DNA of 64,000 nucleotides from Mycobacterium sp. DL440 (GCF_011745145.1 NZ_CP050191.1:5372147-5436146); one strand, 5' to 3'; counted from the first letter of the stretch, positions 18,016 through 26,426 are shown. Program-made: numbers and translations. The notes: generated by a model not told the origin, from the sequence alone.

Positions 18016-18524
18016 AAGTGTCCGCCGTCGAGCAGGTGAATCTCGGCGTCGATTGCGTCTTTGCCGAAGGCTCGGGCTCCGTCGGGACCGAAGATCGGAT
18101 CACCCTCGCCCCACACGGCCAGCACGGGAACCCTACTGGTGCGCAGGTATTCGTGCAGTGCTGGGTATAGCGGGGCATTGGTGGCTTTGATGCCGTCGAC
18201 GCTCAATGCGGTCCGCACTCCCGCCTCGGTCTCGGGGGTCTGCTCGCGCTGGTAGGCCCATACCCGGGTCCAGAAGCTCTCGACGAAACCTTCGTCGTAG
18301 CCATTGGCGCCGTAGTCCTGGACGTAGATCGCGTATCGGGACACCCCCGAGGTGGTTCAGCAGCCCGTCGGTGAGGTCGGCCAGGGCGTCGAAGGTGTAG
18401 TCGAACTCGGTGACCGCCGGCGCATCGGAGTGCCCGTAGCCCAGTTGATCGGGCGCGATGACGTGGTAGCGCCCGGCCAGCCGCGGGATGAGTCGCGGAA
18501 CATGTACGAACTCGTCGGCAATCC
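17937..18524 (-). pseudogene. decayed epoxide-hydrolase-like alpha/beta hydrolase
   Basis: Pieces of one alpha/beta hydrolase can be read across three frames. They are GLPTSSYMFRD (starting at 18524), then LIPRLAGRYHVIAPDQLGYG, then SRYAIYVQDYGA and onwards to LLDGGHF near 18005. The frames join at a one-base loss near 18491 and a one-base gain in a C5 run at 18344-18348. Compared with intact relatives, the N-terminus up to the HG motif is missing, the nucleophile-elbow region after VQDYGA is deleted, and a cap segment before APLYPALHEY is deleted. After GGHF the frame reads antisense into the ABC ATPase. The gene cannot make a working enzyme. Confidence 0.82.
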
Positions 18525-18529
18525 GGGCG

Positions 18530-18802
18530 CGCGTGACGGAGAACGGCGTGAACTGGGAACTGGATGTCGGCGACGATGCGATGCGCGGCGCCCCGCGGGC
18601 CATCCTGGCATGGGATGCGCTGCGGGTCGCGAGTCCGGGGCGACTACGTGCGTGCGCAAACCCGGATTGTCAGCTCTTCCTGATAGATCGGACGAAGCCG
18701 AACACAAAACGGTGGTGTTCGATGGCTACCTGCGGAAACCGCATGAAGGCGCGCCGGCATCACCAGCGCGCGAGGACTGCGAAAACTGACGAACAGTCCT
18801 GA
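18530..18802 (+). pseudogene. 5'-truncated CGNR zinc-finger protein
   Basis: The frame ends with a well-kept CGNR zinc finger: CANPDCQLFLID, then KRWCSMATCGNRMKARRHHQR-like residues (two Cys pairs and the CGNR tetrad intact), and a short tail to the stop at 18802. Family members are about 180-200 residues long with an N-terminal ABATE domain. Here only about 90 residues of homologous sequence remain, beginning next to the truncated hydrolase at about 18525-18535. A 104-codon open frame starting at 18488 exists, but its first part is antisense to the hydrolase remnant. A residual short product is possible but unlikely to be functional. Confidence 0.7.
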
Positions 18803-18913
18803 TTACACCGGGGGATAGGCCGGCGGCGGGTAGACGCCACGCAGACCCCAGGCCAGCCACGGAAAGAAGAAGTCGCTCTCGTCGCTGACGTCGTAGTCAG
18901 GATTCGGATCCAT
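18803..18913 (-). CDS. 36-residue acidic/aromatic micro-protein
   Basis: A short frame starting ATG at 18913 encodes an acidic N-terminus (MDPNPDYDVSDESD), then an aromatic stretch FFFPWLAWGLRG, and ends in proline/tyrosine-rich VYPPPAYPPV before TAA at 18803. Codon use is GC-rich at third positions like real genes here. It lies divergent to the TetR gene at 19040, with a dyad between them. From memory, M. tuberculosis has a small annotated ORF (Rv0157A) next to Rv0158 in this position; correspondence is not verified. Function unknown; the hydrophobic middle could be membrane-active. Confidence 0.55.
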   Translation of the reverse strand: MDPNPDYDVSDESDFFFPWLAWGLRGVYPPPAYPPV

Positions 18914-18976
18914 TCCCGCAGTCTAGACGTAGGACGGCGGGCCGGAACAGGGTCAGGAAAGGAATTGCCTACACTG

Positions 18977-18994
18977 ATCAACCATCTAGTTGAT
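18977..18994. promoter_or_regulatory. candidate TetR operator
   Basis: ATCAAC (18977-18982) and GTTGAT (18989-18994) are a perfect inverted repeat with a 6-bp spacer, 46 bp before the TetR start codon and between it and the divergent micro-ORF. Its position suggests autoregulation by the TetR protein; no binding data are available here. Confidence 0.5.
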
Positions 18995-19039
18995 TGATTT
19001 CCTGGGCAAGGTCCGGGCGATGCTGATAGTGAGTGTGCT

Positions 19040-19717
19040 ATGTCATCCGATGCAGAGGGCGGCCGGGTCCGCGGAGGCGCGGCTGCCAACGGGAGCTCCC
19101 GCCGCGACGAGCTGCTGACCGTCGCGGCCAAACTGTTCGCCGCCCGCGGCTATCACGGCACCCGGATGGACGATGTCGCCGAGGCCGTCGGACTGAACAA
19201 GGCCACGGTCTACCACTACTACTCGAGCAAGTCGCTGATCCTCTACGACATCTACAAGGGCACCGCGGACTTCACCGTCGAGGCCCTGCATGATGACCCG
19301 ACCGCTTCGGCACGGGAAACCATCTACAACTTCACCCGGCGGCTGATGGTGGGCATCGCCACCGACCTGGAACGCGCCGCGGTGTACTTCCAGGAAGGCC
19401 CGTACATCGCGGAATGGTTCACCGAGGAGCAGGTGGCCTACATCCGTCGTGCTGAGACCCAGGTCTACGAGCATGTCCGCGACGTGATCGACCGCGGTAT
19501 CGCGAGCGGTGAGTTCTACGACTGCGACTCCCACGTGCTCGCCCTCGGCTACATCGGCATGACGCTGGGTTCCTACCGCTGGTTGCGACCGCACGGCAGG
19601 AGGAGCGCCCAGGAGATCGCCGTCGAGTTCAGCACGGCGCTGCTGCGCGGGCTGATCCGTGACGAGACGGTCCGCAACGAATCCCCGCTGGGGGTCGAGA
19701 TCGAGGAGAAGGCCTAG
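19040..19717 (+). CDS. TetR family regulator (Rv0158-like)
   Basis: A 225-residue TetR repressor. The HTH is at about residues 30-60 (TRMDDVAEAVGLNKATVYHYY). The C-terminal domain resembles the TetR_C_33-like class seen in regulators of fatty-acid and steroid metabolism, so an acyl-CoA ligand is plausible but unproven. The ATG at 19040 is used; the residues before the HTH are Gly/Ser-rich. It is followed after 3 bp by an SDR gene, so the two form an operon. An inverted repeat at 18977-18994 is the likely self-operator. Position matches M. tuberculosis Rv0158. Confidence 0.88.
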   Translation: MSSDAEGGRVRGGAAANGSSRRDELLTVAAKLFAARGYHGTRMDDVAEAVGLNKATVYHYYSSKSLILYDIYKGTADFTVEALHDDPTASARETIYNFTRRLMVGIATDLERAAVYFQEGPYIAEWFTEEQVAYIRRAETQVYEHVRDVIDRGIASGEFYDCDSHVLALGYIGMTLGSYRWLRPHGRRSAQEIAVEFSTALLRGLIRDETVRNESPLGVEIEEKA

Positions 19718-19720
19718 AAC

Positions 19721-20494
19721 GTGACTGATCTGTTCCGACTGGACGGCAAGGTCGCCGTCGTCACCGGGGGTGGTCGGGGCATCGGGCTCATGATGGCCCG
19801 AGGCCTGCTGCAGGCGGGGGCGTCCGTGTACGTCTCGAGCCGCAAGGAGGCCGAGCTGGCCGCGGCGGTGGACGCGTTGTCCCCACTCGGCCGGATCTCC
19901 GCAGTGCCTGCCGACCTTGGAACCGCCGAGGGCGTTGCGACACTGGCGACGGCAGTCGCCGAGCGTGAGGACGCGATCCACGCGTTGTTCAACAACGCGG
20001 GCGCCGCGTGGGGCGCACCGTACGAGGAGTTCCCGGAATCCGGGTTCGACAAGGTCTACGACGTCAACGTCAAGGGCGTGTTCCTGCTGACCCGGGCGCT
20101 CACCCCACTGCTGAATTCCGGTGCCACCGAACAAGACCCGGCACGCGTCATCAACACCGGCAGCATCGACGGCATCGTCGCGCCCGGTAAGGGCCGCGAC
20201 AACTTCTCCTATAGCGCGAGCAAGGCCGCAGTGCACATGCTGACCAAGCATCTGGCGGGTGAACTCGCCCCGCGGATCCTGGTCAACGCGATCGCGCCGG
20301 GGCTCTTCGAATCTCGGATGACCAAGGAGATGCTGCGGGCCGGATCCGAAGCTGTGGGGTCGGCCCTGCCGCTCGGTCGCATCGGAGCGCCTGACGACAT
20401 CGCCGGGATCTCGGTGTTCCTGGCCAGCCGGGCCAGCGCGTACATCACCGGTGCGGTGATCCCGGTCGACGGCGGCGTGAGCAGCATCAGCTGA
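19721..20494 (+). CDS. short-chain dehydrogenase/reductase
   Basis: A classical SDR of 257 residues starting with GTG at 19721. The cofactor motif is TGGGRGIG near residue 16; an Arg-Lys pair after strand 2 (VSSRKEAE) favours NADPH. The structural NNAG motif and the catalytic Ser (TGSIDG), Tyr and Lys (YSASK) are present. It resembles RhlG/gluconate-5-dehydrogenase-type SDRs; the substrate is unknown. It is translationally close to the TetR gene upstream and overlaps the convergent DoxX-like gene by 8 bases. Confidence 0.9.
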   Translation: MTDLFRLDGKVAVVTGGGRGIGLMMARGLLQAGASVYVSSRKEAELAAAVDALSPLGRISAVPADLGTAEGVATLATAVAEREDAIHALFNNAGAAWGAPYEEFPESGFDKVYDVNVKGVFLLTRALTPLLNSGATEQDPARVINTGSIDGIVAPGKGRDNFSYSASKAAVHMLTKHLAGELAPRILVNAIAPGLFESRMTKEMLRAGSEAVGSALPLGRIGAPDDIAGISVFLASRASAYITGAVIPVDGGVSSIS

Positions 20495-20867
20495 CGGGCA
20501 GGGTGAACCAACCCCAGGCCAGGTAGGCGAACACACCGATGAACACGATGTCGCCGGCCATGTAGAGCCATTCGCTGCGCCGGAATCTGGTCGTGGCGGC
20601 CCCGGCCATGAACAGTGCCAGGCCGCAGGCGGCCAGCGGGGTCAGCACCGGTGCGATGCCCACCGCGGCGGGCAGCACCAGGCCGACCGCGCCGACCAGT
20701 TTGATGGTCGCGATCGCCGTGAGGTGGCCGTCACCGAAGTCGTCGACCCAATGCTGGTTGTTGCCCAGTGATCGGTACCTCTGCCGCGACATCGCGAGCA
20801 GGGTGGTCCCGCCTGCGGCGTAGGCCGCCGCGGCGATGACGGTGACGATCCAGAGAGTGGTGTGCAT
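20487..20867 (-). CDS. DoxX-like integral membrane protein
   Basis: The 126-residue protein has four hydrophobic spans (about 5-25, 48-70, 72-90 and 100-120), the layout of the DoxX-like family. The motif FGDGHLTAIATIKLVGAVGLVLP between spans one and two is characteristic. DoxX-like proteins are often linked to oxidative stress or to ECF sigma factors; here the gene is divergent from an ECF sigma factor that starts 80 bp away, and may be under its control. Start ATG at 20867, with an AAGGAG-like site upstream. Confidence 0.82.
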   Translation of the reverse strand: MHTTLWIVTVIAAAAYAAGGTTLLAMSRQRYRSLGNNQHWVDDFGDGHLTAIATIKLVGAVGLVLPAAVGIAPVLTPLAACGLALFMAGAATTRFRRSEWLYMAGDIVFIGVFAYLAWGWFTLPVS

Positions 20868-20906
20868 TCCTCGCTCCTTTCGTGGTTACGTCGGGTGGTG
20901 CCGACT

Positions 20907-20922
20907 CGTCACTCTTATGACG
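20907..20922. promoter_or_regulatory. inverted repeat in the DoxX/ECF sigma intergenic region
   Basis: CGTCA (20907-20911) and TGACG (20918-20922) form an inverted repeat with a 6-bp spacer inside the 79-bp divergent region. It may be part of an ECF-dependent promoter or an operator. The evidence is weak because the arms are only 5 bp. Confidence 0.25.
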
Positions 20923-20946
20923 GATCCGCGCGACGAGAGGTAACGC

Positions 20947-21831
20947 ATGACGCCCGAGGGAGCACTGGCCGAGATATTCGAGCAGCAGCGCCCGCGACTG
21001 CTCGCGGTTGCCCACCGGGTCCTCGGCTCGCGGGCGGACGCCGAGGACGCCGTCCAGGAAGCGTGGCTACGTCTGTCCCGGCAGGACGCGAACTCGGTCG
21101 ACAACGTTGCCGGATGGTTGACGACCGTGGTGGGCCGCATCTGTATCGACACGTTGCGGGCACGCAGCAGCCGCGCCGAAGTGTCAGCCGCCGCCGATAT
21201 TCCAGAACTCGTCGTCACCGAGGACGTCGATACACCGGAGGACGCCGCGGTACTCGCGGACTCGGTCGGTCTGGCGATGCTCGTCGTGCTGGGATCGCTG
21301 CGCCCCGACGAACGTCTCGCCTTCGTCCTGCACGACATGTTCGCCGTGCCGTTCGCCGAGATCGGCCAGATCCTCGACAGGTCGAGCGATGCCGTCAAGA
21401 TGATGGCCAGCCGGGCGCGCCGGAAGGTGCAGGACGTGCCGCCGCCCACCGCGGACCGCCGCCGCAAGCAGGAGCAGCGCGAGGTCGTCGACGCCTTCCT
21501 GGCGGCCGCCCGTGATGGTGACTTCGACGCACTGCTGCGGGTTCTGGATCCCGACGTCAGCTGGCAGCGGTACACGGCCGCCGGCGTGACCGTCGGGACC
21601 GGGCCGGACGCTGTCATCGCTGCGGCCCGGCGCGGCCAAGGGACCCGCGTCGTGGCGCGGCGGGTGTCGGTGAACGGAGAGCCAGGGATCCTGGCGTGGG
21701 GGCCGACCGGTCATCCGCTCGGCCTCATGGCCTGCACCGTGGACGGGGGCCGGCTGGTCGGGATCGTGTCGATCGTCGATCCGCGACGGCTGGCCCGGAT
21801 GTCGCTGCCCGAGCCGCCCGCCGACGATTAA
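20947..21831 (+). CDS. ECF sigma factor with C-terminal SnoaL-like domain (SigJ/ECF41 type)
   Basis: The 294-residue protein begins with sigma region 2 (residues about 10-75, including DAEDAVQEAWLRL) and region 4 (about 105-160, including FAEIGQILDRSSDAVKMMASRA). The second half, from about residue 175, is a SnoaL/NTF2-like domain typical of SigJ and ECF41 sigma factors, where this domain replaces an anti-sigma factor. The C-terminus contains DGGRLVGIVSIVDP, close to the conserved tail of that group. It is divergent from the DoxX-like gene. An acyl-CoA dehydrogenase follows after 9 bp and may be co-transcribed. Confidence 0.88.
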   Translation: MTPEGALAEIFEQQRPRLLAVAHRVLGSRADAEDAVQEAWLRLSRQDANSVDNVAGWLTTVVGRICIDTLRARSSRAEVSAAADIPELVVTEDVDTPEDAAVLADSVGLAMLVVLGSLRPDERLAFVLHDMFAVPFAEIGQILDRSSDAVKMMASRARRKVQDVPPPTADRRRKQEQREVVDAFLAAARDGDFDALLRVLDPDVSWQRYTAAGVTVGTGPDAVIAAARRGQGTRVVARRVSVNGEPGILAWGPTGHPLGLMACTVDGGRLVGIVSIVDPRRLARMSLPEPPADD

Positions 21832-21840
21832 CCTGACTGG

Positions 21841-23559
21841 ATGAAGTCGACGATCCTCTCGCGGCGCGACCTGGACTTTCTGCTCTACGAGTGGTTGGAC
21901 GTCGAAAAGCTCACGGCATTGGACCGATTCACCGAACACTCCCGCGAGACTTTCGACGGGGTGCTGGATCTGTGCGAGCAACTCGCGACGCGCTACTTCG
22001 CGCCCCACAACAAACTCAGCGACGCCAACGAGCCGACGTTCGACGGGCAGACCGTCACGCTGATCCCCGACGTCAAAGAAGCGTGGGATGCCTTCGCGGC
22101 GGCCGATCTGATCGCGATGGGGATGGACGCGGAGGTCGGCGGCGCGCAACTGCCGGTCACCGTCGCGCAGGCCGCGTTCGCCTGGATCGCCGCGGCCAAC
22201 GTGTCGACCTCGGGCTATGTGATGCTGACCATCGCCAACGCCAATCTGGTGGCTCACTTCGGTACTCCGGAGCAGATCGACACTTTCGTCAAACCGATGC
22301 TGGCCGGCCGGTTCTCGGGCACCATGGCGTTGTCGGAGACCCAGGCCGGATCGTCGCTGGCCGACATCACCACCCGCGCCGAGCAGCAGCCCGACGGCAC
22401 GTACCGGCTGTTCGGTTCGAAGATGTGGATATCGGGGGCCGAGCATGAGCTCACCGAGAACATCGTGAACCTCGTCCTGGCCAAGATTCCCGGTGGTCCG
22501 GCCGGCACCAAGGGCATCTCGCTGTTCATCGTGCCCAAGTACCTGGCCGACGGCGCCCGCAACGGCGTGGCCATCTCCGGGCTCAATCACAAGATGGGGC
22601 AACGCGGTATTACCAACACCGTGCTCAACTTCGACGGCGCCGTCGGCTACCTCGTGGGTGAGCCGCACCGCGGCATCATCTACATGTTCCGCATGATGAA
22701 CGAGGCCCGACTGGGTGTCGGGATGGGCGCCGTGGCGCTCGGCTATACCGGCTATCTCAAGTCACTGGAGTACGCGCGCGAGCGTCCGCAGGGCCGGCCG
22801 CTGGGCGTCAAGGACCCGTCGACCCCGCAGGTGCCGATCATCGAGCATGCCGACGTCAAGCGAATGTTGTTGGCGCAGAAGGCCTATGTCGAAGGGGGGC
22901 TTGCTCTGCTGCTGTACTGCGCCAACCTCATAGACAGGGATGCCACCGGTGACAGTGCTGTCCTCGACATTCTCACGCCGGTCGCCAAGAGTTGGCCGTC
23001 GCAGTGGTGCGTGGAGGCCAACAGCCTGGCGATCCAGGTCCACGGTGGCTACGGCTACACGCGTGAGTACGACGTCGAACAGCATTACCGGGACAACCGG
23101 CTGAATCCGATCCACGAGGGCACCCACGGCATTCAGAGCCTGGACCTGTTGGGCCGCAAGGTGACCCAGAACGGCGGGGCCGGCCTCGCCGCACTAGGGG
23201 AGCGGATCGCGGCGACGGTCACGGCGGCTTCGGGTGCGGCTCCTGAGTTGGCCGCCCAGCTGGACGCGACCTGGCAGCGCCTGGTTTCGGTCACCGGCGC
23301 GATGTTCGGCTCCGGTGACGTCGAGGCCGCGATGGCCAACAGTGCGGTGTACCTCGAGGCGTTCGGGCACATCGTCGTCGCCTGGATCTGGCTCGAGCAG
23401 TTCCTGGCCGCCTCGGGGCGCGACGGCGATTTCTATGACGGCAAGCGGCAGGCCGCCCGGTATTTCTTCCGCTACGAATTGCCCAAGACCGCACCGCAAT
23501 TGGACCTGCTGGAGAGCCTGGACCGAACCACGCTCGAGATGCGCGACGACTGGTTCTGA
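21841..23559 (+). CDS. acyl-CoA dehydrogenase, long FadE5-like subfamily
   Basis: A 572-residue acyl-CoA dehydrogenase. It is longer than the classical 380-residue enzymes because of a C-terminal extension (about 450-572) seen in the FadE5/DmdC group. Visible are ALSETQAGSSLADI, GSKMWISGAEHEL, QVHGGYGYTREYDVEQHYRD and the subfamily signature HEGTHGIQSLDLLGRK, in which the Glu is the expected catalytic base. M. tuberculosis FadE5 acts on a broad range of acyl-CoAs; the same is inferred here. Start ATG at 21841, 9 bp after the ECF sigma gene. Confidence 0.92.
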   Translation: MKSTILSRRDLDFLLYEWLDVEKLTALDRFTEHSRETFDGVLDLCEQLATRYFAPHNKLSDANEPTFDGQTVTLIPDVKEAWDAFAAADLIAMGMDAEVGGAQLPVTVAQAAFAWIAAANVSTSGYVMLTIANANLVAHFGTPEQIDTFVKPMLAGRFSGTMALSETQAGSSLADITTRAEQQPDGTYRLFGSKMWISGAEHELTENIVNLVLAKIPGGPAGTKGISLFIVPKYLADGARNGVAISGLNHKMGQRGITNTVLNFDGAVGYLVGEPHRGIIYMFRMMNEARLGVGMGAVALGYTGYLKSLEYARERPQGRPLGVKDPSTPQVPIIEHADVKRMLLAQKAYVEGGLALLLYCANLIDRDATGDSAVLDILTPVAKSWPSQWCVEANSLAIQVHGGYGYTREYDVEQHYRDNRLNPIHEGTHGIQSLDLLGRKVTQNGGAGLAALGERIAATVTAASGAAPELAAQLDATWQRLVSVTGAMFGSGDVEAAMANSAVYLEAFGHIVVAWIWLEQFLAASGRDGDFYDGKRQAARYFFRYELPKTAPQLDLLESLDRTTLEMRDDWF

Positions 23560-23567
23560 CAAGTTGG

Positions 23568-24659
23568 TTAGTTGAAGCTGATGATCTGCCGCACCGCCCG
23601 GCCTTCGGCCAACTCGTCCATGCCCGTGTTGATGTCCTCGAGCGCGATGGTCGACGACACCAGTTGCTCCACGGGCAGGCGGCCCGCGCGCCACAACTCG
23701 ACGAACCGGGGGATATCGCGAGCCGGCACCGCCGAGCCCAGATAACTTCCGATCAACGATCGACCTTCGGCTACGAAACCTAACGGCGACACCGAGATTC
23801 GGGCATCCGGACGGGGCAGGCCGACGGTGATCGTGCGCCCGCCCGGCCCGGTGAGTGCGATCGCGGTCTCCAGCGCCGCGGGATGACCGGCCGCCTCGAT
23901 CACCACCCGCGCTTTGAGGTCGGCAGCCTGTTCGGGCGTGTAGGTCTCGTGCACGCCGAGTGCGCGGGCCCGGTCCAACTTGTCCGATAAGTTGTCCACC
24001 CCGATCACCCGCACGTCGTTGTGTGCGAGCGCAGTGAGCGCCGCAGCCATGCCGACTCCGCCCAATCCGACCACGATCACGGTGTCGCCAGGCCGTGGCT
24101 TACCCACATTGAGCACGGCGCCCCCGCCGGTGAGCACCGCACACCCCAATAAGGACGCGACAACTGGGTCAACATCTGGGGGGACGGGCACCACCGAGCG
24201 GCGGTCCACGACGGCGTAGGTGGCGAAGCCGGATACCCCGAGGTGATGGAACACCGGTTGGCCGTCGCGGGTCAGCCGGATGTCGCCGTTCATCAAGGTG
24301 CCCGCGCCGTTGGCGGCCGACCCGGGGCCGCACGGTGTCAGGCCGTCGCTGGCGCATGCGGGGCAATCCCCGCAGCGCGGCAGGAACGTCATCACCACCC
24401 GTTGGCCCACCGGCAGATCGCTGTCACCGGCCTCGACGATCCCGGCGGCTTCGTGGCCCAACAGCATCGGGACCGGGCGTACCCGGTTGCCGTCCACGAC
24501 CGACAGATCGGAGTGGCACAGCCCCGCGGCCTCGATGCGCACCAGCAGTTCGCCCGGGCCTGGTGCGGCGAGGTCGAGGTCGCTCACCTGGATCGGTTGC
24601 GATGTGGCGTACGGGCGGGAGAGGCCGATGTGCTCGAGGACGGCTCCGCGGATCTTCAT
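23568..24659 (-). CDS. zinc-dependent alcohol dehydrogenase (Rv0162c/AdhE1-like)
   Basis: A medium-chain dehydrogenase of 363 residues. The catalytic zinc ligands are in GLCHSD and GHEAAG. The structural zinc site is CGDCPACASDGLTPC (four Cys). The nucleotide fold is VIVVGLGGVGMAAAL. ATG at 24659 is preferred over a GTG two codons upstream. Position next to the thioesterase and TB18.5 genes matches M. tuberculosis Rv0162c (annotated adhE1); it is divergent from that pair by 36 bp. The alcohol substrate is unknown. Confidence 0.88.
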   Translation of the reverse strand: MKIRGAVLEHIGLSRPYATSQPIQVSDLDLAAPGPGELLVRIEAAGLCHSDLSVVDGNRVRPVPMLLGHEAAGIVEAGDSDLPVGQRVVMTFLPRCGDCPACASDGLTPCGPGSAANGAGTLMNGDIRLTRDGQPVFHHLGVSGFATYAVVDRRSVVPVPPDVDPVVASLLGCAVLTGGGAVLNVGKPRPGDTVIVVGLGGVGMAAALTALAHNDVRVIGVDNLSDKLDRARALGVHETYTPEQAADLKARVVIEAAGHPAALETAIALTGPGGRTITVGLPRPDARISVSPLGFVAEGRSLIGSYLGSAVPARDIPRFVELWRAGRLPVEQLVSSTIALEDINTGMDELAEGRAVRQIISFN

Positions 24660-24695
24660 ACGCACCAGCCTGTCACCTGCTGTCAGACTTCAGCC

Positions 24696-25160
24696 ATGAC
24701 CGACGCAGCCGACCTCACCCGCGATGATTTTCCGCTGCACTGGCCGGTGCTGACCAGATGGACCGACAACGACATGTTCGGTCACCTCAACAACGCGGTG
24801 TACTACGAGCTGTTCGACACCGCGATCAACGGGTGGATCAACACCAACTGCGACGTCGACCCCGTGACCGCGCCGTGGCTGGGTGTGGTGGCCGAGTCCG
24901 GGTGCCGTTACTTCGCGGAGTTGAAGTTCCCCGACCCGTTGGTCGTCGGTCTTGCGGTGGCCCGGCTGGGGAACAGCAGTGTCACTTACCGGCTCGGGCT
25001 GTTCGAGCCGGACGGGCCGGTCGCGGCAGTCGGCCATTGGGTGCATGTATATGTGGACCGGACCTCGCGCAGTCCGGTACCGATTCCCGGCGTGATCCGC
25101 GACCTGCTGCAGTCGATATGCTCGCCGGATGCCACTCGTGAGCAAGACCGTCGAGGTTGA
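24696..25160 (+). CDS. acyl-CoA thioesterase, 4HBT hot-dog fold (Rv0163-like)
   Basis: The 154-residue protein has the 4-hydroxybenzoyl-CoA thioesterase pattern: TRWTDNDMFGHLNNAVYYELFD near residues 20-41 with the catalytic Asp in the D-x-x-G-H-x-N segment. It would hydrolyse acyl-CoA to free acid and CoA. The ATG at 24696 gives a normal N-terminus. The last 32 bases overlap the start of the TB18.5 gene, so the two are translationally coupled. Corresponds by position and sequence type to Rv0163. Confidence 0.87.
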   Translation: MTDAADLTRDDFPLHWPVLTRWTDNDMFGHLNNAVYYELFDTAINGWINTNCDVDPVTAPWLGVVAESGCRYFAELKFPDPLVVGLAVARLGNSSVTYRLGLFEPDGPVAAVGHWVHVYVDRTSRSPVPIPGVIRDLLQSICSPDATREQDRRG

Positions 25161-25569
25161 AGCCCCTGCCGAGAAGATCCTGGCGATCGTCGCCGATTTC
25201 GAGGCGTACCCGCAGTGGAACCCTGAGATCAAGGGCTGCTGGATCCTGGCCCGCTACGACGACGGCCGGCCCAGCCAGCTGCGGCTCGACGTCGAGATCC
25301 AGGGTCAGGCCGGCTCATTCATCAACGCGGTCTACTACCCGGCGGAAAATCAGATCTTCACCGTGCTGCAGCAGGGTGACCATTTCACCAAGCAGGAGCA
25401 GCGGTTCTCGGTCGTGCCGCTCGGGGAGAGCAGCACGCTGCTCCAGGTTGACCTCGAGGTCGAGGTCAAGCTGCCGATCCCGGCCATGATGGTCAAGAAG
25501 CTCATCGGCGACACCCTGGACCACCTGGCCAACGCCCTCGTCGCCAGGGTGCAGCAGCTGTCCGCCTAG
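25129..25569 (+). CDS. SRPBCC/START-like protein, TB18.5 family (Rv0164-like)
   Basis: The 146-residue protein matches the polyketide cyclase/SRPBCC fold: a first strand KTVEVEAPAEKILAIVADFEAYPQWNP, a long curved sheet and a C-terminal helix KKLIGDTLDHLANALVARV. Family members bind hydrophobic ligands. In M. tuberculosis the counterpart is the secreted-fraction antigen TB18.5. ATG at 25129 overlaps the thioesterase gene; a GTG at 25138 is an alternative. The 80-bp convergent gap to mce1R has no clear gene. Confidence 0.88.
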   Translation: MPLVSKTVEVEAPAEKILAIVADFEAYPQWNPEIKGCWILARYDDGRPSQLRLDVEIQGQAGSFINAVYYPAENQIFTVLQQGDHFTKQEQRFSVVPLGESSTLLQVDLEVEVKLPIPAMMVKKLIGDTLDHLANALVARVQQLSA

Positions 25570-25649
25570 GCCGCGCGGTCCGCGGCTGCCGCGCGCAGTT
25601 CCAGCACGCGATTGCGGACGCGGCACCCGGCGGCTCCAGCGTCAGCACA

Positions 25650-26342
25650 TCAGTCCCACATTCCGATGTCGTTGAGCCGTGTGATGAGCCGTTGGGCGGC
25701 GTCGGTGAACTGGTTTGCGTTGAGCTCGACTGCGGCCGCTGCGTCTCGCCGGCGCAGCGCGTCGATCAGCAACCGGTGATTCTCCACGGCCTCGGTGCCC
25801 CATTTCGGATCCGTCGAATAGATCAGGGACGGCAGATACCGCGCGACGTGCAGGAGGAACCAGGCCAGCTTGATCCGGCCGCTGGTGTGGTTGAAGGCCC
25901 GGTGAAAGGCGAATTCGGCCGACGAGATCGCCCCGGGATCCTGGTCGTGGACGGCGGCGGCGAGTTCAGCGTTGAGCTGCTCCAGCTCGTCGACCTGCGC
26001 CGGGGTGATGCGGGTCGTGACGGTAGCGGCCAGCTCACGGGCGATGGTGGCCTGCAGCCAGAAGATGTCTTCGACGTCGGCGCGGGTCAGCGGCACCACG
26101 ACGTGTCCGCGGTTCGGCTCCAGCTGGACCATGCCCTCGCCGCGCAGGGTGCGCAGTGCCTCCCGCACGGGGGTGATGCTGACCCCGAGTGCCGCCGCGG
26201 TCTCGTCGAGGCGGACGAATGTCCCGGGCCGCAGGACGCCGGTCATGATCTCGGCCCGCAGTTGGGCGGCGACCTCGTCGGAAAGTTGCTCGCGCCGTCC
26301 TCCGCGACGACGTTGCACGGCCGCTCTGGCAGGTGCATTCAC
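25650..26342 (-). CDS. mce1R: Mce1R, FadR-type GntR repressor of the mce1 operon
   Basis: A GntR/FadR-family regulator of 230 residues. The winged HTH is at about 10-75 (DEVAAQLRAEIMTGVLRPG, LDETAAALGVSITPVREALR). The FadR C-terminal domain follows (IFWLQATIARELAAT, FAFHRAFNHTSGRIKLAWF). It corresponds closely to what I recall of M. tuberculosis Rv0165c, which represses mce1. The GTG at 26342 (VNAP...QRRRGGRREQL) aligns with the known N-terminus; an ATG at 26393 would add 17 residues. It is divergent from fadD5 with a 126-bp shared control region. Confidence 0.92.
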   Translation of the reverse strand: MNAPARAAVQRRRGGRREQLSDEVAAQLRAEIMTGVLRPGTFVRLDETAAALGVSITPVREALRTLRGEGMVQLEPNRGHVVVPLTRADVEDIFWLQATIARELAATVTTRITPAQVDELEQLNAELAAAVHDQDPGAISSAEFAFHRAFNHTSGRIKLAWFLLHVARYLPSLIYSTDPKWGTEAVENHRLLIDALRRRDAAAAVELNANQFTDAAQRLITRLNDIGMWD

Positions 26343-26416
26343 GCGAATCCGGTCGCCTTTCTGGTGGGCTTGTCGCCGAGGCGCCGAGGCCATAGTGTGA
26401 CCGGGGCAACCCCATG

Positions 26417-26426
26417 TTTGATCAAA
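26417..26426. promoter_or_regulatory. candidate Mce1R operator
   Basis: TTTGATCAAA is a perfect 10-bp palindrome in the AT-rich middle of the mce1R/fadD5 divergent region, 43 bp before the fadD5 start and 75 bp before the mce1R start. GntR/FadR proteins bind short palindromes in such positions, so this is a reasonable Mce1R site, by inference. Confidence 0.4.

Noticed and set aside
25570..25649. A coding-looking minus-strand tail (RVRNRVLELRAAAAD then stop) in the TB18.5/mce1R gap
   Set aside because: Only about 25 codons, directly after the mce1R stop and without a start; possibly a gene relic, but too short to support.
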